From Sindora glabra (lineage: Eukaryota; Streptophyta; Magnoliopsida; Fabales; Fabaceae), in contig CM035232.1 of assembly GCA_020226215.1 (NCBI GenBank), forward strand, positions 59,281,220-59,345,219: DNA of 64,000 nt, written 5' to 3'. The stretch's first letter is position 1. Every line of letters begins with the position of its first letter. The notes beneath the pieces are model-generated. The model was not told where the DNA came from, ran no database searches, and was given only the letters and a program-made list of their open reading frames with translations. This document shows, in pieces, positions 1-12,994 of the stretch. The translations under genes were made by a program, and so were the position numbers.

Positions 1-222
1 AGAGTTTACAATCTTGCATATTTATTAACAAGCTAAAATTCCTTCATTCTTAAAAAAGAAGTTAGGAGCAAAAATACAAAAGCTCATTAGACAAAGAATT
101 ATTTTAGGATTTAAAGGGTTGCACGATAAAATTTGTTATTGGCATCAGTGCTTTACTTATTTTATTTTCAAATTGTGAGAGTTTAAATATCAGTTAGCAA
201 TGAAAAATCAATGTTTAATGGA

Positions 223-410
223 TAATGACATTATCCTACTCATAAACTAAATGACATTGGTGTTTTTATAAATAACTAACATTATAATACAAAAAAAGTT
301 TAGTCTTAGTTATTAAAAACAAACCATCATTTAAACAATAATGACATCATCCTACTAACAAATTTAATAATGCCAGTTTATATATAAATAATGATATAGT
401 AATACAAAGG
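223..410. repeat. diverged direct repeat, period about 116 bp
   Basis: The segment starting at 223 (TAATGACATTATCCTACT) recurs at 339 (TAATGACATCATCCTACT). Both copies continue through a matching region with an AATACAAA-type motif near 290 and 405. Repeated short motifs of this kind are common in subterminal regions of CACTA elements, but assignment to one is only inference. Confidence 0.55.
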
Positions 411-530
411 ATGTCAATTTTTGATAAGAAAAGCTAATGCCTTTTAATGCATAATTTTTTTTAAAAAAAAAAAGCCTTTGTTAGAAACAACCAATTAATA
501 ACTCCTGAAACATAATAAAAAAACAACAAA

Positions 531-626
531 TTGACAATTATAAAAATAGATTACAATTTACAATAATTACCGGATCATATGGCAATTGACAATTACAAAA
601 ATAGATTACAATTAACAACAATTACA
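531..626. repeat. direct repeat, period 55 bp
   Basis: A roughly 40-bp block beginning TTGACAATTATAAAAATAGA at 531 recurs at 586 as TTGACAATTACAAAAATAGA, with a third, shorter TTGACAAT start near 640. No function is evident. Confidence 0.6.
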
Positions 627-1091
627 AAATCAAGTAAAAATTGACAATATCAAAACCAATTGTACAAGCTAGCTTTTATACATAGTTTTTAAATTCACAT
701 TTATACATCAAAATATTGCAAGTTATAATATGTTACTTACAATAGAAAGACTATTATAAAGTAATTTAAAATGTTTATATAATTACAACCACCAATTGCA
801 TTCAGACTAGTCATTCAAAGCAATTTAACTTCAGTTTTGATGAAATGCCTTACCTAAAACTCTTTTATTTCATCAAGCTCTACTTAAGTGAACGATTTGG
901 CATTGCCCTTGAAGCATTGCAATTTGTACATAATTAATTTGTTATCATTAAGATCAATTTAATTAATTAACTATATAATAAGTTTTAAATAATATAACAA
1001 TTACTTTAATTAGGCTTTTATGATCATGTTTCATATCATGCATGAATTATATGATATAGTAGCCATACTCCACATTTTTTGTTATCTTGGG

Positions 1092-1111
1092 CACTACAAT
1101 AAAAAAAAAGA
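1092..1111. mobile_element. CACTA-like transposon terminus
   Basis: The sequence CACTACAATAAAAAAAAAG at 1092 has the form of an En/Spm (CACTA) terminal inverted repeat. An antisense Ulp1-like coding remnant ends about 50 bp inside it, where the last ORF of some plant CACTA elements lies. A partner terminus was not found with confidence: TAGTG at 1991-1995, followed by GGG as at the left flank, is possible but has almost no further TIR match. Confidence 0.4.
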
Positions 1112-1139
1112 TTAGTTTGATCCCATTGATGTACAAACT

Positions 1140-1523
1140 TCTATTCTTAGCATATGATAATCTTACTCAGGAAACATATTTTCACTACTTATGTTAATTT
1201 TTTATTTTTCACATTTGGTTACATGCCCTTCTTGTATACAACAAGTAGAGCTCTATTTATGTACTTTTCAACTAAGATCATAGTTTTCCCCTTAAAGGAT
1301 CTAACCAAAAGATAACCTTCTTTTTAAAGACCACCATGACAAGCATTGAATGGCGTTTACAATACAATGACATAACAAATTGTAAAAATATACTTATTGA
1401 AAAAAAATCATAATTAATGTATAAATGAGACTTACCACTCATGGTATAATAAGAAATAGCAAACTTTCTTAGGCTTATCAAGTAAAGCATGTATAATTTA
1501 TTCCTCCCATAGCTCATCATCAT
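1140..1523 (-). pseudogene. Ulp1-like (peptidase C48) C-terminal remnant
   Basis: On the minus strand a frame runs from 1523 to a stop at 1278. Its last 24 residues (about 1352 to 1281) contain HSMLVMVV, then a short basic run, then WLDPLRGK. This resembles the H-W-x-L-x-V ... LDPL block of Ulp1-type cysteine proteases carried by plant CACTA and some Mutator-like elements. Similarity seems to continue past the stop to about 1140 with further stops. A GTAAGT near 1434 suggests that part of the frame is an intron. The tryptophan usually following the catalytic histidine is S here. In the family the enzyme removes SUMO-like modifiers; this copy cannot be functional. The call rests on one motif block, so it is tentative. 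Confidence 0.4.
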
Positions 1524-2085
1524 CTTGGAACTTAATGTCGAGTTGATATAAATTTAGGAATCCATATTATGCATTCATTGATAACCATCAATAATAGCAA
1601 TACTTGTAAAAAAGATTAACATGAATTAAACTTTTGTTTAGATAATAGTTAAATTAATTCATGTTTATTCAAATAATTGAATTAATTCATGTTCATTCAA
1701 AGAAGATAACATAAACTTACTTGAATCAGAGTTAGATGCAAGTGACATTGAGTTCCTTGAAAATTAAAAGTTTCTAAATGGTAACATTATCAATGTACAA
1801 TATTACATTTTCCCACCATCTCTAACCGTTATCCAATGTAGAGCCTAGGTCGAATAGGCTTAGGATCTATTGAGTTACACTTGCAATGCCTTCCAATCAG
1901 GACTAGAAGATCATTAAAATAAAAATAATGTAAACTAATAATCTCATACAACAAAACTAATATTACTTTAAAATATATAAAAAAAATTAATAGTGGGGGT
2001 GGAGAGAATATAAAATTTTACCTTTGCTAGGAATTAAATGAAGGTCATCAACCATATGATGGATATCCTAGATGCTTTGCTTATT

Positions 2086-5000
2086 CACTACTATAGAAAT
2101 GCTAATTTATGTTAGTCTATAAATATTAGTTTATATTATTACTAATGTTTATTTTGGCATAATGTTATTTTTGAAAATTATATGAAAATTTAAGATGACA
2201 TTCAAAAATATGATTGATGTCTATATTAATAGTGAGAAACTTACTACATTGGTTATTTTATGTGAACATTTAGAATGTTAGTTTTTTAATTAATTGCTAT
2301 CTTAAAAGCATTTTAAAGACTCATTAAGATAGAAAATTTTAGTTTCATTAGATAGGATATTAGTTTTAGTTAATAAAAATTATCTAAAAGACATTTTAAA
2401 AGTTTCAATAGAGATAATAGATGCATAGATGTTAGTTTTACTTAATATTCAACATTTATTATTTTCCTATAAATTTTTTCTCTAACATTTTCTTTTTTCA
2501 TGAAACACATCTATTTTTTTTATATCTATCTAGAGATTAACCATTTTCATAAATAGATTATCCAATATACTCTTGTGATTAAGGTATAGAAAAATAAGTA
2601 ACAAACTAAAATTTGCATCAAGTACAATGATTTTAATACACAGTGTTTTTATTTTTCTCTCATTCCATTTTCATTGAGAAAATGTACAATGGAAGAACAT
2701 TAATCTTCAGCTCTCCCACTATATACTTTGTTAATTAAAATGGAGTAAAAGTGGAATGAAAGAGCTGATGAATGATGATTTGATGCATAATAGTTCTTCT
2801 ATATTCTCACTCCATTTTCATATTACCAAGGAGTAGAAACTGAAGAAATTTAAGCAACAAATTAAGGTTTATATTGAGGATGAAGCTTTTGATACATAGT
2901 AATTTTATTGTTATTTTTTTATATATTCATATAAATAGGTAGTTTTTATTTATTGATGATTTGGTACAATTATTCTATATAAATATGCTGATATTATTTC
3001 TCTTCACCAATTTATTTATTCTTTTATTATGATCAGAATAATGATAATTAAAATTGTATTAATTTACAAAATTATTTCTCTTTATTGATCATTACATTTT
3101 TTTACGTTAAAATTCTATAATCAACATTTGGATTACATGAATTAATAAAGAGAAGACATATCAAGATAGATATAACTAGAGGTCCAAATAAATTAAGCCT
3201 AGCTAAATATCTATAAGTTCAAACTTAAACTCATAAAAAATAAACAAGCCTGAACTTAAGCTAAATATCCTTAAGTGTAAATAATTGGAACTTAAGCTCG
3301 AACTTAACTCAAATACAAGTCTTAATAAGTTTATACAAGCTTATTTGGATGGTATATTCTTAAGTCCAACTTCTTATTAGACTGGAAATATTTGAATTCA
3401 AGTTCAAACTTATAATGAAAATGAACCAATTGGGTTTTTACAACCTTATTCAAATGATTTTTCATTTCACCTTAATTTAACCATATAAAATTTTATCTTT
3501 CACAAATAAATCTAACACTAGATTTTTTTTTTCTTATTTTACTTATCAATATTAATTGCTTTTGCAATAGTCAAATCTATCAAAGTTATCAACGAAATCA
3601 TTAAATAATGTTAATAATTACATTTAGTATAAAGTTGACATATAGAAAAGTAATTACTTCAATCAAAATATCATGCTCCTTCGTGCAACATCTTTAATTA
3701 TTAATAAGACTAAATTATTTATATATAAAAATATTTTTTTACTATTTGGCTTATTAAGGATCCTAAATAATTCAAGCTAAATAACATAAAGCTAAACTCT
3801 TTTATTAATTAAACTTGGTTGGTTTAAGCTTGATTCATTTAAAGTCAAACTTGAATTAATCTTATTGTGAATTGATCTCAAACTACTCATATGTAACTTG
3901 ACTTCTTTCCATCCTTAAATATAACTTTATGTGTTAAATTAGTTCAAAAATAATTTTCCTTTCATATTCATGATTTTTACTCAAATATATTGCAAAATCT
4001 ATATGAAAATAATTTGCAATGTTAAGGCATTAGTTGAAGATTCTCATTACATTGATTGTTTGCATTACAAAATTCTATAAATAATCAAAAGGCCTTTATT
4101 TAGGAAATAATTAACATAGAAATATTAATTTTAGGATTAACTAATATCTAATATGATGGTATTTCCTTCAAAATTGAAAATGTCTAAATGCATGCCATTT
4201 TTAATGAAATTTAAATGAATGAAACTAAAAACAACTAGATGAATGCCATTTTTGAAAAAGCCTAAATGAATGGAATTAAAGAGGACTAAATGAATGACAT
4301 ATATGAAGGTGAGAAACTTACAATGTTAGTTTTTTATGGTGATTTTCATCTAAGTCTATTTTAATTATTGTAATAGTTCATTAATAGTTTACACATCATT
4401 TTAGTACTTCACTAATGTCTTAAAGCATTGAAACCATACATATAACTAAACTTACAATGTCAATTTTAAATTATTAGCTAATGTTTAATAATTTACTTTT
4501 AGCTTATTGATTGGGTTCTCTCTATCTATTTGAAATAAATCAGCAATTTATCAAGATAGCTCTCATTCTATAAACAAAGGGTTTCTTAGTTAGGGTTGTA
4601 GACCTTAGTATTCAATATTATTATGGCTATTTAGAAGGTCCATGGATCTTTCAAAGTTTCTTACAAGGACTTAAACCAACACTTTGCTTATGAATATAAA
4701 CCTTTTACAAAGCATTTGAAAAGACTTTGAATAAGAATCCTTCTAAATGCTTTGTAAGATCATTGTGCTCATTACAAAAAAAGTGCTGGTACAAGTCCCT
4801 AGAAGGAATCTTAAAAGATTCTAAGATTTTTTCAATAGCCTAAGTAATGTTGAATACTGTGATCTACATTCTTCATCTTATAAGCTTTCTTTATTGATAG
4901 ATTCCAAAAGCCATTAATCTACACCCTCTATTTCGAGAAGTAAATTTAGAATATTGAGAAAACACAAAGATATGTTGCAAAATTGATGATAAATTGTAAT

Positions 5001-6810
5001 AGGAAAAGTAATATATCTATTCTTGCTTTAATAGGCTTGTTTCAATGCATGAATGATGTGCTATTTTTTCTCACTATAATTTATCATTAATTTACAATTA
5101 TCTATATCACTTAACTTAAAAGCCCTTAAGCAATTTAATAAATTACAAATAAAGGATAAAGTCCATTGTCCTATTTAAGTGTATATTTATTGTAACTAAA
5201 AAATCTGTTCATCATAAATTTTAGTTTTTTTTTGTTGTATATGTTGATGTACTAACATAGAAATAAATAAAATGGCATACTCCATTTTCATTATAAATTG
5301 TCTCTTTTCTTGTTTGTTTCATTTATATTCAATCTGCTTGTATTTATATTTATTTAATTGTATAAGATTAATGTCATAATGTAAAATAGAATTTTACTAC
5401 TATTGATTTCATTTATAGAGTAAAAATTGATTAGTTTAAAAAATGATGATATTGTTCTTATATATTTATTGTTTCTAGCTATTTTAGAATGATTATATAA
5501 AGGTTCTGGGAGTGATCATGGAAAAATTTAGCAAAGCAAAAGTAATTAATTAGATTGTTGAAAAAACTATACACCATTTGTTCTTTTCTAGTAATTAGCA
5601 TTAAATATTAATTAATTGAACAACAATGCTTTAATAAAGGCTTCAATTTTATAATCCACTAACATTTAATATCTACATTTAGACATGATTTTCTTATAGT
5701 AACTAATATGGAAACTTTTATCCCTTAGTGTGAGTTGAAAATTTAAAGGGAAAAACATGACACGAGTTAAAAATAAAAAGAGTAAAATATGACATCTTTT
5801 ACAGAATTCATCTTGAAGGTTTTCCAACCTTAAAATGATTCTCTATCTAATAAGGTATGCTCTCTTTCTAACTTTAAGATGGTTCTCTTTGATTTTTTTA
5901 TTTATGTTCACTTTTAAACTTTGAAATGATATTGTAGGACTAGAGCTCATTTCTTGTGGCTAAATATGTGAAGTTTAACACTCACTAGAAAAGTAAAAAA
6001 TATAAATGTAAGGATTTGTTTAGTTTTTGCATTTGTTCTTACAATTAAGCTATGGTTTCATAATCAACCATATTTTATTTCCCATCATTTTGATGTAGTT
6101 TTTACAAGTTTGTATAGGAAAGAAATTAAATTCATACATTTCCTTTTGCCATTCAATGATATTATATCTACTTATATATATAATATGTAATATCATACAT
6201 CAAATTTTTATAAATGCTTACTGTATTTGTAAGTGTTGGATTCAAGAGTGCTTTTACTAGGGAATGTTGATGTTACATATTGAGTAATGGGCATAAAGAT
6301 AGATTTAATGAAGCAACCATCTTTAATTGAGGTACTAGATCTAATATTTCATGATTGTCAATCTTTTATTACTTTATTTATTCTTTAAGATTATTAAAAT
6401 TGAGATTCTGTGGATTCATAGGAGATGGTTTCCATTTTTGGCTACACAGGGCATTCTATAAGATGAACATAGGGGGAATAAGGAAAATGAAGGAGTGAGA
6501 AAATAAGAGAAGAGGTTAAGGTTAGTAGGGCAATAACATATTATATTAGTTATTTAAGGAAATCAAAGTGAAATTTTGAATATTAAGCATCAATTTTTTA
6601 TAAGAACCTCGCATCTAATGTTCATTCCTATGATGTTAGGTAAAGTAATGGTGTCCATTTTATTTACATAATAATTAATATTATTTTTTTTACAATGGTT
6701 GTAAACCTAATGTTAAAAATTATACACAATGACACTTGATTAAATGTCTATTGTATTTCAATGTGTAATCCTTTAAACACCTAACATAAATTAACATTTC
6801 CATAGTAGTG
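2086..6810. mobile_element. CACTA-1, non-autonomous CACTA (En/Spm) element
   Basis: The left end reads CACTACTATAGAAATGCTAA. The right end is its inverted complement, CACTACTATGGAAATGTTAA read inward on the minus strand. The match extends to about 30 bp with two mismatches. The element is flanked by the 3-bp target-site duplication ATT (2083-2085 and 6811-6813), the size expected for CACTA elements. Subterminal regions carry repeated motifs of the type ATGTTAGTT...ATTTTAAA (for example near 2276), as in other CACTA copies here. No TNP2-like or other transposase was recognised in the 4.7-kb interior, so it probably depended on another element. The interior holds a long fold-back at 4565-4905. 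Confidence 0.85.
4565..4905. repeat. imperfect fold-back inside CACTA-1
   Basis: The arm at about 4592-4683 (containing TTAGTATTCAATATTATTA and ending AAACCAACAC) is complementary to the arm at about 4785-4875 (containing AAGTCCCTAGAAGGAATC). The loop holds a second, smaller inverted pair, ACAAAGCATTTGAAAAGA near 4717 against AATGCTTTGTAAG near 4746. A transcript would fold into one long, bulged stem. No gene was recognised. Confidence 0.65.
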
Positions 6811-6813
6811 ATT

Positions 6814-7740
6814 ATCCATATTAAATTTTTAGGCACCAATACCTTAGCCATACAAATGAAAGGCTTCTTAGCCATTATTTTAACTTGATTATCCATCAAT
6901 AGTCAATTGTAGAGCTGATGGCATACTAAAATCCACCCATTTGCAACCTTTCACAAAGGTGATCTTATCATTATTAGAGTGCATCAAGCTCTATCTTATA
7001 CAATATGAACCCTTTATGAGGTTTGTTGCTATAGGGCCAGTGTTATAAGGGTTACCACATCCTCTAAACTAATTGCAAAAGGGTCAACATGCTATCCTAG
7101 TCAAAAGTCTTAAAAATAGGTTAGGTAGTGGTCATATAGGCTAATTCATCTATGTAAATGGTGGGCCTAGGGGCTGGCTAAATAGATACTTTATAACTTG
7201 AATATGCAGTTTGTTAGTAGGCTATTTGCTTTATCAGAATGTAAAGCTATTGTGCTTATCTATGCTCCTTTTGTATCTATTGCATTCTTACAATCCATTC
7301 CATATTTAGTTTTCATGCCATATTATTAGCAATGCTTGCTCGAAGGTTCTCTAACTTATCATATGAATGTCCCATTGGACAGCACCTTGATGAGCCAAAA
7401 TAGTCCCTTAAGCTAACACAACACCTAATACCCTAAACATGATTGGGTTGCCTCTTGGATCCCAATCTTATAGTCAAGTTGTAATTCTTATTAACTAGCT
7501 CAAACTCATTTTAGGGGGATTGTTGTATAAAAGTTTTTGTAGTAATAAATAAACAATGGATAACTAGATTCAACTTACATAAAATGGAAGTTTCAAAGTC
7601 AAACAATATGTTATGGTTTTAATTCTTTACATTAATAATCCTCTCCATAATGGCTTGATTTTTTAGGTCATTTACTACCCTTACTTGTTAACTTTGTCTT
7701 GCTTCTATAACTATACATGAGAAATGAAAAGTGCCTTATT
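6814..7740. other. unassigned DNA between CACTA-1 and a solo LTR
   Basis: No gene was recognised. This is the host sequence into which CACTA-1 and the solo LTR at 7746 were inserted. It is less AT-rich than its surroundings in places (7040-7190). A purine-rich AGGGGGAT at 7513-7520 precedes TGTTGTATAAAAG and could be an old polypurine tract with an LTR start, but no LTR partner was found. Confidence 0.4.
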
Positions 7741-7745
7741 GGTGT

Positions 7746-9347
7746 TGATTTGCATGTCATAATACACCAAAATTAGATAAATGTTGGTTTACTGAAAATA
7801 ATATAGTTTAATGAGACAAACTAGGTTATACCCTTATGATCCTTTGAATTATCTATTCTAAGTTGAATTACTAATAATGTCTACACAATTATCTACTTTA
7901 TTATGCACTAAAAACACAAGAAATGAATGCAAATAGATAGTATATACAAACTGGACAAAATGCTGGACAAAATGCAAAATTTAGTAGCAGTCAGTAATAA
8001 AATTATATAGAATATAGAATGGAGAGGGTTTATGATTTGAAATTGAAATAAATGTATTAAACAAAATAAGATGCAAAGTAAATAGTAAGGAAGAAAACTA
8101 ATATAATAAAATGGTCAATTCAAAGAATTAAGAGCTCTAGTTTGGATTAATCATGAATCAATTTACATTTAACTTTTTTAATTAATCTTTTAACCTTAAA
8201 TTACATGGAATCCCTACAATAATTCATAAACTCTACACTAGATAACTATATTTAATTTGATTAATTAAGATTAGCTAAACTAAGCAATTGTTATAATCCT
8301 TAAGTTGGATCAAAATTGATTTAAAGATAGAATTTGATTAATTTAAGAAATTAAATTAGAGACCTCTAAATTAATTCCTCAAACCTATCTATGATTAACC
8401 AATCATAATTCTACATTAAAATAGAAAAATATTAGAAATCACAAGTATGAACACTAATTGTACCAAATTAACATCCAACACAAGTAATTTCAAAAAATCA
8501 ACATAAATATTTAGGGAAAGAGGAAAACTAATTAAAGAAAGTTAACATTGCAAATTATAATCTCATAATCTAGTATAACAGAGCCTTGAACTCCTTGAAT
8601 TAACTTTGAAATTAGTCTTTTATTGCTAAAGAACATAAGAGTTAGAAGAGGAAGAGAAAAGGTATCTACTAAGTGTATAAAAAAATCTCTTGTGCCTAAT
8701 GAGTTCTCTCTTTTTATTTAGCCTAATTAATCTAAGATCCTATTAGACCTAGATTATATGTATCCTAAGATTATAAGAATAGGGCTTTCCTAATTTTTAA
8801 AAGCCTAAAACCTATTTTTACAAATTATTAACTCTAGGAGTAGTTGCAATGAATTCTTGCAAATTAGACTTCTAACCTATATAAGACCATTAAAATAATG
8901 TAATTTGAATAATCCATAAGCATAAAAGCTGTAGATCTAGGTCTTATGGAGATTTGGGCACTGGTTCCATGTTAATTAGACCTTTGTAACTTCAGATATG
9001 GCTTAAAATTGAAGCTTATTCAATTAGCATAGAGATAGGGCTTTAGTTTCTCAACAAATGAAGGGCTTGAAGGAGTTGAGCTAAGCTTTAACCAAAATAC
9101 TAAAATTATAGGTCTTTCTCTAAGCTTTACAACAATATATAGATCACTCCAATTCAACATTTAGAGCCTAAGATATAGCTATAGAATAGAAATCATGTTA
9201 AAATTCAACATTAACTAAATAAATTTAAAATATTATAAAACTAACCCTAAATTATAAAACAAGGCCAATTATATGAAATTGAACATGTATGACACATTAA
9301 GAGACATGAAATAAAAATAAATAATATAATAAATATTTTTCTCATCA
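7746..9347 (+). mobile_element. solo LTR, family S (copy 1)
   Basis: The repeat starts TGATTTGCATG and ends TTTTTCTCATCA, the TG...CA form of LTRs. It is flanked by a perfect 5-bp target-site duplication, GGTGT (7741-7745 and 9348-9352). A second copy lies in opposite orientation at 42195-43718, and similarity runs end to end, including AAATATTTTTCTCAT at the 3' end. No primer-binding site, coding region or second LTR adjoins it, so it is a solo LTR left by recombination. At about 1.6 kb it could be gypsy or copia. Strand is given for the TGATTTG-first reading. Confidence 0.85.
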
Positions 9348-9352
9348 GGTGT

Positions 9353-10770
9353 CCTTACCCTTAGCTTTCACACACTTTTTGACTAATAACTTTTTCTCTA
9401 GCTTCTAATAGTTCTTTAGGAGAGCTTGTATGGATATCTATTCTTCTTTTTCCTTTTTTGATTGGACCTACATAACTCCTATTGACCAAATAACATATTA
9501 GTTCACAAATATAAATGATATATAAATAAGACATTAAGAAGAACTGGCTACTAGAATATACAAATTTTATCTTGAAACGTTTATCCATATTTTGTTCTAG
9601 GAACTTTTCCAATGATTGCTAGCTAATGAAGTTCCATTTTTTATGTGGATTTGTTTTTGTCACAATTTCAAGATTAGCATAGTCTTGTCTTACCATTATT
9701 TTAAAGTCCCACCATCAGGTTGCTGTAGGTAATAGTACTCTTAAGTGTATATGTGGGATGTTCACAATATGGAAGGCATTCTACTAGAAAAAAAAAATAC
9801 ACATGAAATATTAGTTATATGTGATTATCTTATAAATATAATTTTTCATATCTATAACACAAAGCTATCCAAATCAAGTGCACATTTCAAGACCTCATTA
9901 TAAATGTTATCCTTAAATTCCAAAGGGGACTTTCTTCCAATTAGCATAAATTATTGACACTTTATACTTTGTAGCCACTCCAACATAATTGTTATATACT
10001 AGTTAATTTTTACCTTTTTCTTGCCACTTGTCATCAAATTGAACATGTAATTTCTCACCTTTAACCTACATTATGAAAATGAATATCAATGTTGTGAGAC
10101 CTTTTATGTTCTTTTGGGTGGGACTAGCTATCTTTATAAAAAGATCTTATGCATATTTTTTATGTTCAAAAAGAAACTAATCAATCATGTACAATGATAC
10201 ATGGAAAAAGTTAACATTACCTAATGATGAACAAAGTAGCATATATACTATTAGTCCTTACAATAAATTTTGCATGATGGGCATGACAGTATACAAAACC
10301 TATTTGACAAGCAATTGAACTAAAATTATACTAGTCATCATGCTTTATAGACTTCCTCACTAATTTACATATCATGGAACAAATAAGAATCATTCTGTTA
10401 TATAATATGTCTAATGCCTGAAAAAGATATAATAGCATTAAATGGGAAAGGTAGCAAGTTAAAATGGCAGAGGCATCACCACCAAATAGACCATTACCAT
10501 AACTATATATTACAAGGGTGATTAAACCCTAAAAGCATCACTATATATAACATATGATATAATCTTAAACTTAATGATAAATAAAGCTATCACAATATCA
10601 TTATACATATACATCTACATCCCAACTAGGCAAAGCCAAATGTAATATCTGAATATGAATATGGTAGAGGTTTCAAAATCACTAGAGAAATTTTGAAGGA
10701 AAAGGTTATTACTATAGAAATAGGTTTCAAAAAGTAAGAATGATACAAAATAGAAGACCAAATAAAAGTT
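9353..10770. other. unassigned DNA with a short antisense reading frame
   Basis: A minus-strand frame (9612 to 9361, 83 codons) ends in a charged, coding-like segment containing RIDIHTSSPKELLEAREKV, and its neighbour sequence is cut off by the solo LTR at 9347. The first half of the frame looks like translated AT-rich non-coding DNA, so the credible part is about 9361-9465, possibly the end of an exon. I do not recognise the family; transposon origin is likely from context. Nothing else was recognised up to 10770. Confidence 0.3.
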
Positions 10771-11329
10771 CACTACTACAAATTTTCCTTACAATGTCAT
10801 CAAATTAATGTTGACCAAAGTGAAAACAAACATATATAATGGCATGATGGCATCTTTGCAATTACAAGCAACTTTTGATGTCAATCGTATAATTAAAAAC
10901 TAACATGATAAGTTAGTGTGGTGACATATTTGAAAATAAAAGCAACTTAATACATTAGTTTAACTAAAAGACCAATATAAAATATCAAATTTCAAAATGT
11001 TAGGATGTTGGTTACTTATAACCGTCATCCAAAAGGCATTTGAATTCTCATTAAGAGATATAAAATGTTTACACTAACAAGAAATATCCACATATAAATA
11101 CCCAATCTAGAATAAAAAAGCAAGAAACATTTGCATAAAAAAAATACACTAATATGTGAACAACATAAGGGTTTCAATGAAACTGGCATGCTTATATCAA
11201 CACTCACATGATCCAAAACCCCAAAAAAGGAAATTAGACATACAAAATCCAAACAAATACAAAATTACATAATCACAATAACAAAATGTTCTTCCTTAGG
11301 TTTAATGGAAAAATAAGGCATTCTAATAT
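10771..11329 (+). mobile_element. CACTA-3, left end
   Basis: CACTACTACAAATTTTCC at 10771 is a CACTA-type terminus. About 230 bp inside is the subterminal motif ATGTTAGGATGTTGG ... GTCATCCAAAAGGCATTT, which matches motifs in CACTA-1 and CACTA-2. The element is interrupted at 11330 by a solo LTR. The right end was not identified; subterminal-like sequence in inverted orientation at about 27140-27260 may belong to it. Confidence 0.55.
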
Positions 11330-11987
11330 TGTTGGGTTTCACACATAATATATAACAAAGTGGAAAATAAATTTTCAAAATTACATGTCATGTGAAACTT
11401 TCCTAGAATTAATACATAAGCACATAGATCAAGAATTAAAGGTTACCTCTTGAAGTGTATATGTAAATCACGAGCACAATCAAGTGATGACATCTTTACA
11501 ATGTTTACACGGAGTGAATGATGATGTCTCAACCTCCACCAAACTACAAGGAATCTTCTCTCTTATAAGGGACTTAGGTTTAGTGCAATTTTAAGGTTTA
11601 GTACAATTTCTAATGGCAATTTTATTCATGTAGAAAAGTGACACCTTCATTTTTCAAAAAAAACTATGGCACATCACTTTCCTAGTCCAACTAGGAAACC
11701 GCCTCCTCTTTTTAATTAATTTAAAAAAAAACTAAAACTTATCCCTATTATGGTCAGAGTGAAGAGAGAGATATGGCTTATCCATTAGTTATCTAATATT
11801 ATCTTAATATTAATAATTAAATATTATTAGATAATAACATTATCTCATAACAAAATTATCTAATATTATTAGATAATAATATTATTTCATAATATAATTA
11901 TCTAATATCTAATATCATAATTATTTGATATTACTTTTAATATCATATAATATAATATATATTAGATGAATATATATTATTACTTTG

Positions 11988-12038
<51 letters not shown>

Positions 12039-12994
12039 TAAATAATAAGCCCAATTAATAAGATATTAGTTTAACTAAAATTCAATTAATTATTCTCTCG
12101 TTCTTATTCTTTTTATATAACTCTGTAGGTTCTTAATATGTTAGTAATAACCTATCAATAGATCAAAGATAGTAAGCGATATCTAATAATACATCACTGC
12201 CACCTAAGTAGTAAGAATATCTGTAATTCAATATCTACTTAATATGTGAGCAATGCTTAATAACATAATTCCTTTTGTAACAATATTCAAATTAAACTAG
12301 AGATATGGAGTATGTCATCCTTGTCAATGTTCAATTCATATTTCTTGATATTGAGTAGACTAAGTTAAATAAATGATTAATATCACATATTGATCCATTT
12401 GAGCATGACTATGTATTTTTTAGTCTCACTTAATCAAAGGATCTAAAGATACCATTCCTTTTATATAGGAGGAATAAAATCCCATTTACATTGCTCACAT
12501 CCCTCTACATGATTCATGACACACCTAATTAATGTCCTACATATCATCCCTGTTAAAAGTGATACAAGATGACATCAAAGTGTATAACTTTTCATATAAG
12601 GAACCATAGTGGCTTCAAGTCAAAAGACTACTTATACTATGGTAACATAAGAATAACTAATGACACTTGTTAATCTATATAATATTCTTATAGTGAGTCA
12701 GTTTAGTACATTTGTTCATTAACAATGCACCTATGTATTGACTTGATATCATATATCCATGATTCACAATCATCAGTCATCATACATGCTAATCTTAATG
12801 TACTATTGCTATCACTTTTGCAATAATACTCGACCAGAGATATTTTAGGAATAGTAAAATTATTCTAGAGATAATTATTATATTAAGTTATAAATTATGG
12901 AAAGATGAAATAAAATATAATAATTACATTGCCTAAAATAAAATATAATACATCATGTATTATTATAATCATTTTATGATTAACTCCTAACACA
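11330..12994 (-). mobile_element. solo copia-type LTR
   Basis: Read on the minus strand, the segment begins TGTGTTAGGAGTTAATC (or TGTTAGGAG two bases in). It ends TTCCACTTTGTTATATATT ... GTGAAACCCAACA. An ending of the type TTCCNCTNNGTTAT...AACCCAACA is typical of Tork/Angela-like Ty1/copia LTRs. Flanking pentamers AATAT (11325-11329) and CATAT (12995-12999) could be a target-site duplication with one change. No primer-binding site follows the 3' end, so it is a solo LTR of about 1.66 kb. It contains an (AT)n microsatellite. Confidence 0.65.
11991..12038. repeat. (AT)n/(AC)n microsatellite
   Basis: Uninterrupted AT dinucleotides run to 12030, followed by ACACACAC. Confidence 0.95.

Larger units (their letters stand above)
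1..1091. other. unassigned AT-rich DNA
   Basis: No gene was recognised. The stretch holds two short direct-repeat pairs (listed separately) and otherwise low-complexity AT-rich sequence. It ends at a CACTA-like terminus at 1092. Confidence 0.5.

Noticed and set aside
1092..1998. A 904-bp CACTA element ending at TAGTG (1995) with GGG flanks
   Set aside because: TIR match stops after five to eight bases, and GGG lies in a G-run, so the duplication is weak evidence.
7513..7533. AGGGGGAT followed by TGTTGTATAAAAG as a polypurine tract and LTR start
   Set aside because: Form is right, but no partner LTR was found on either side, so it was not listed as an element.
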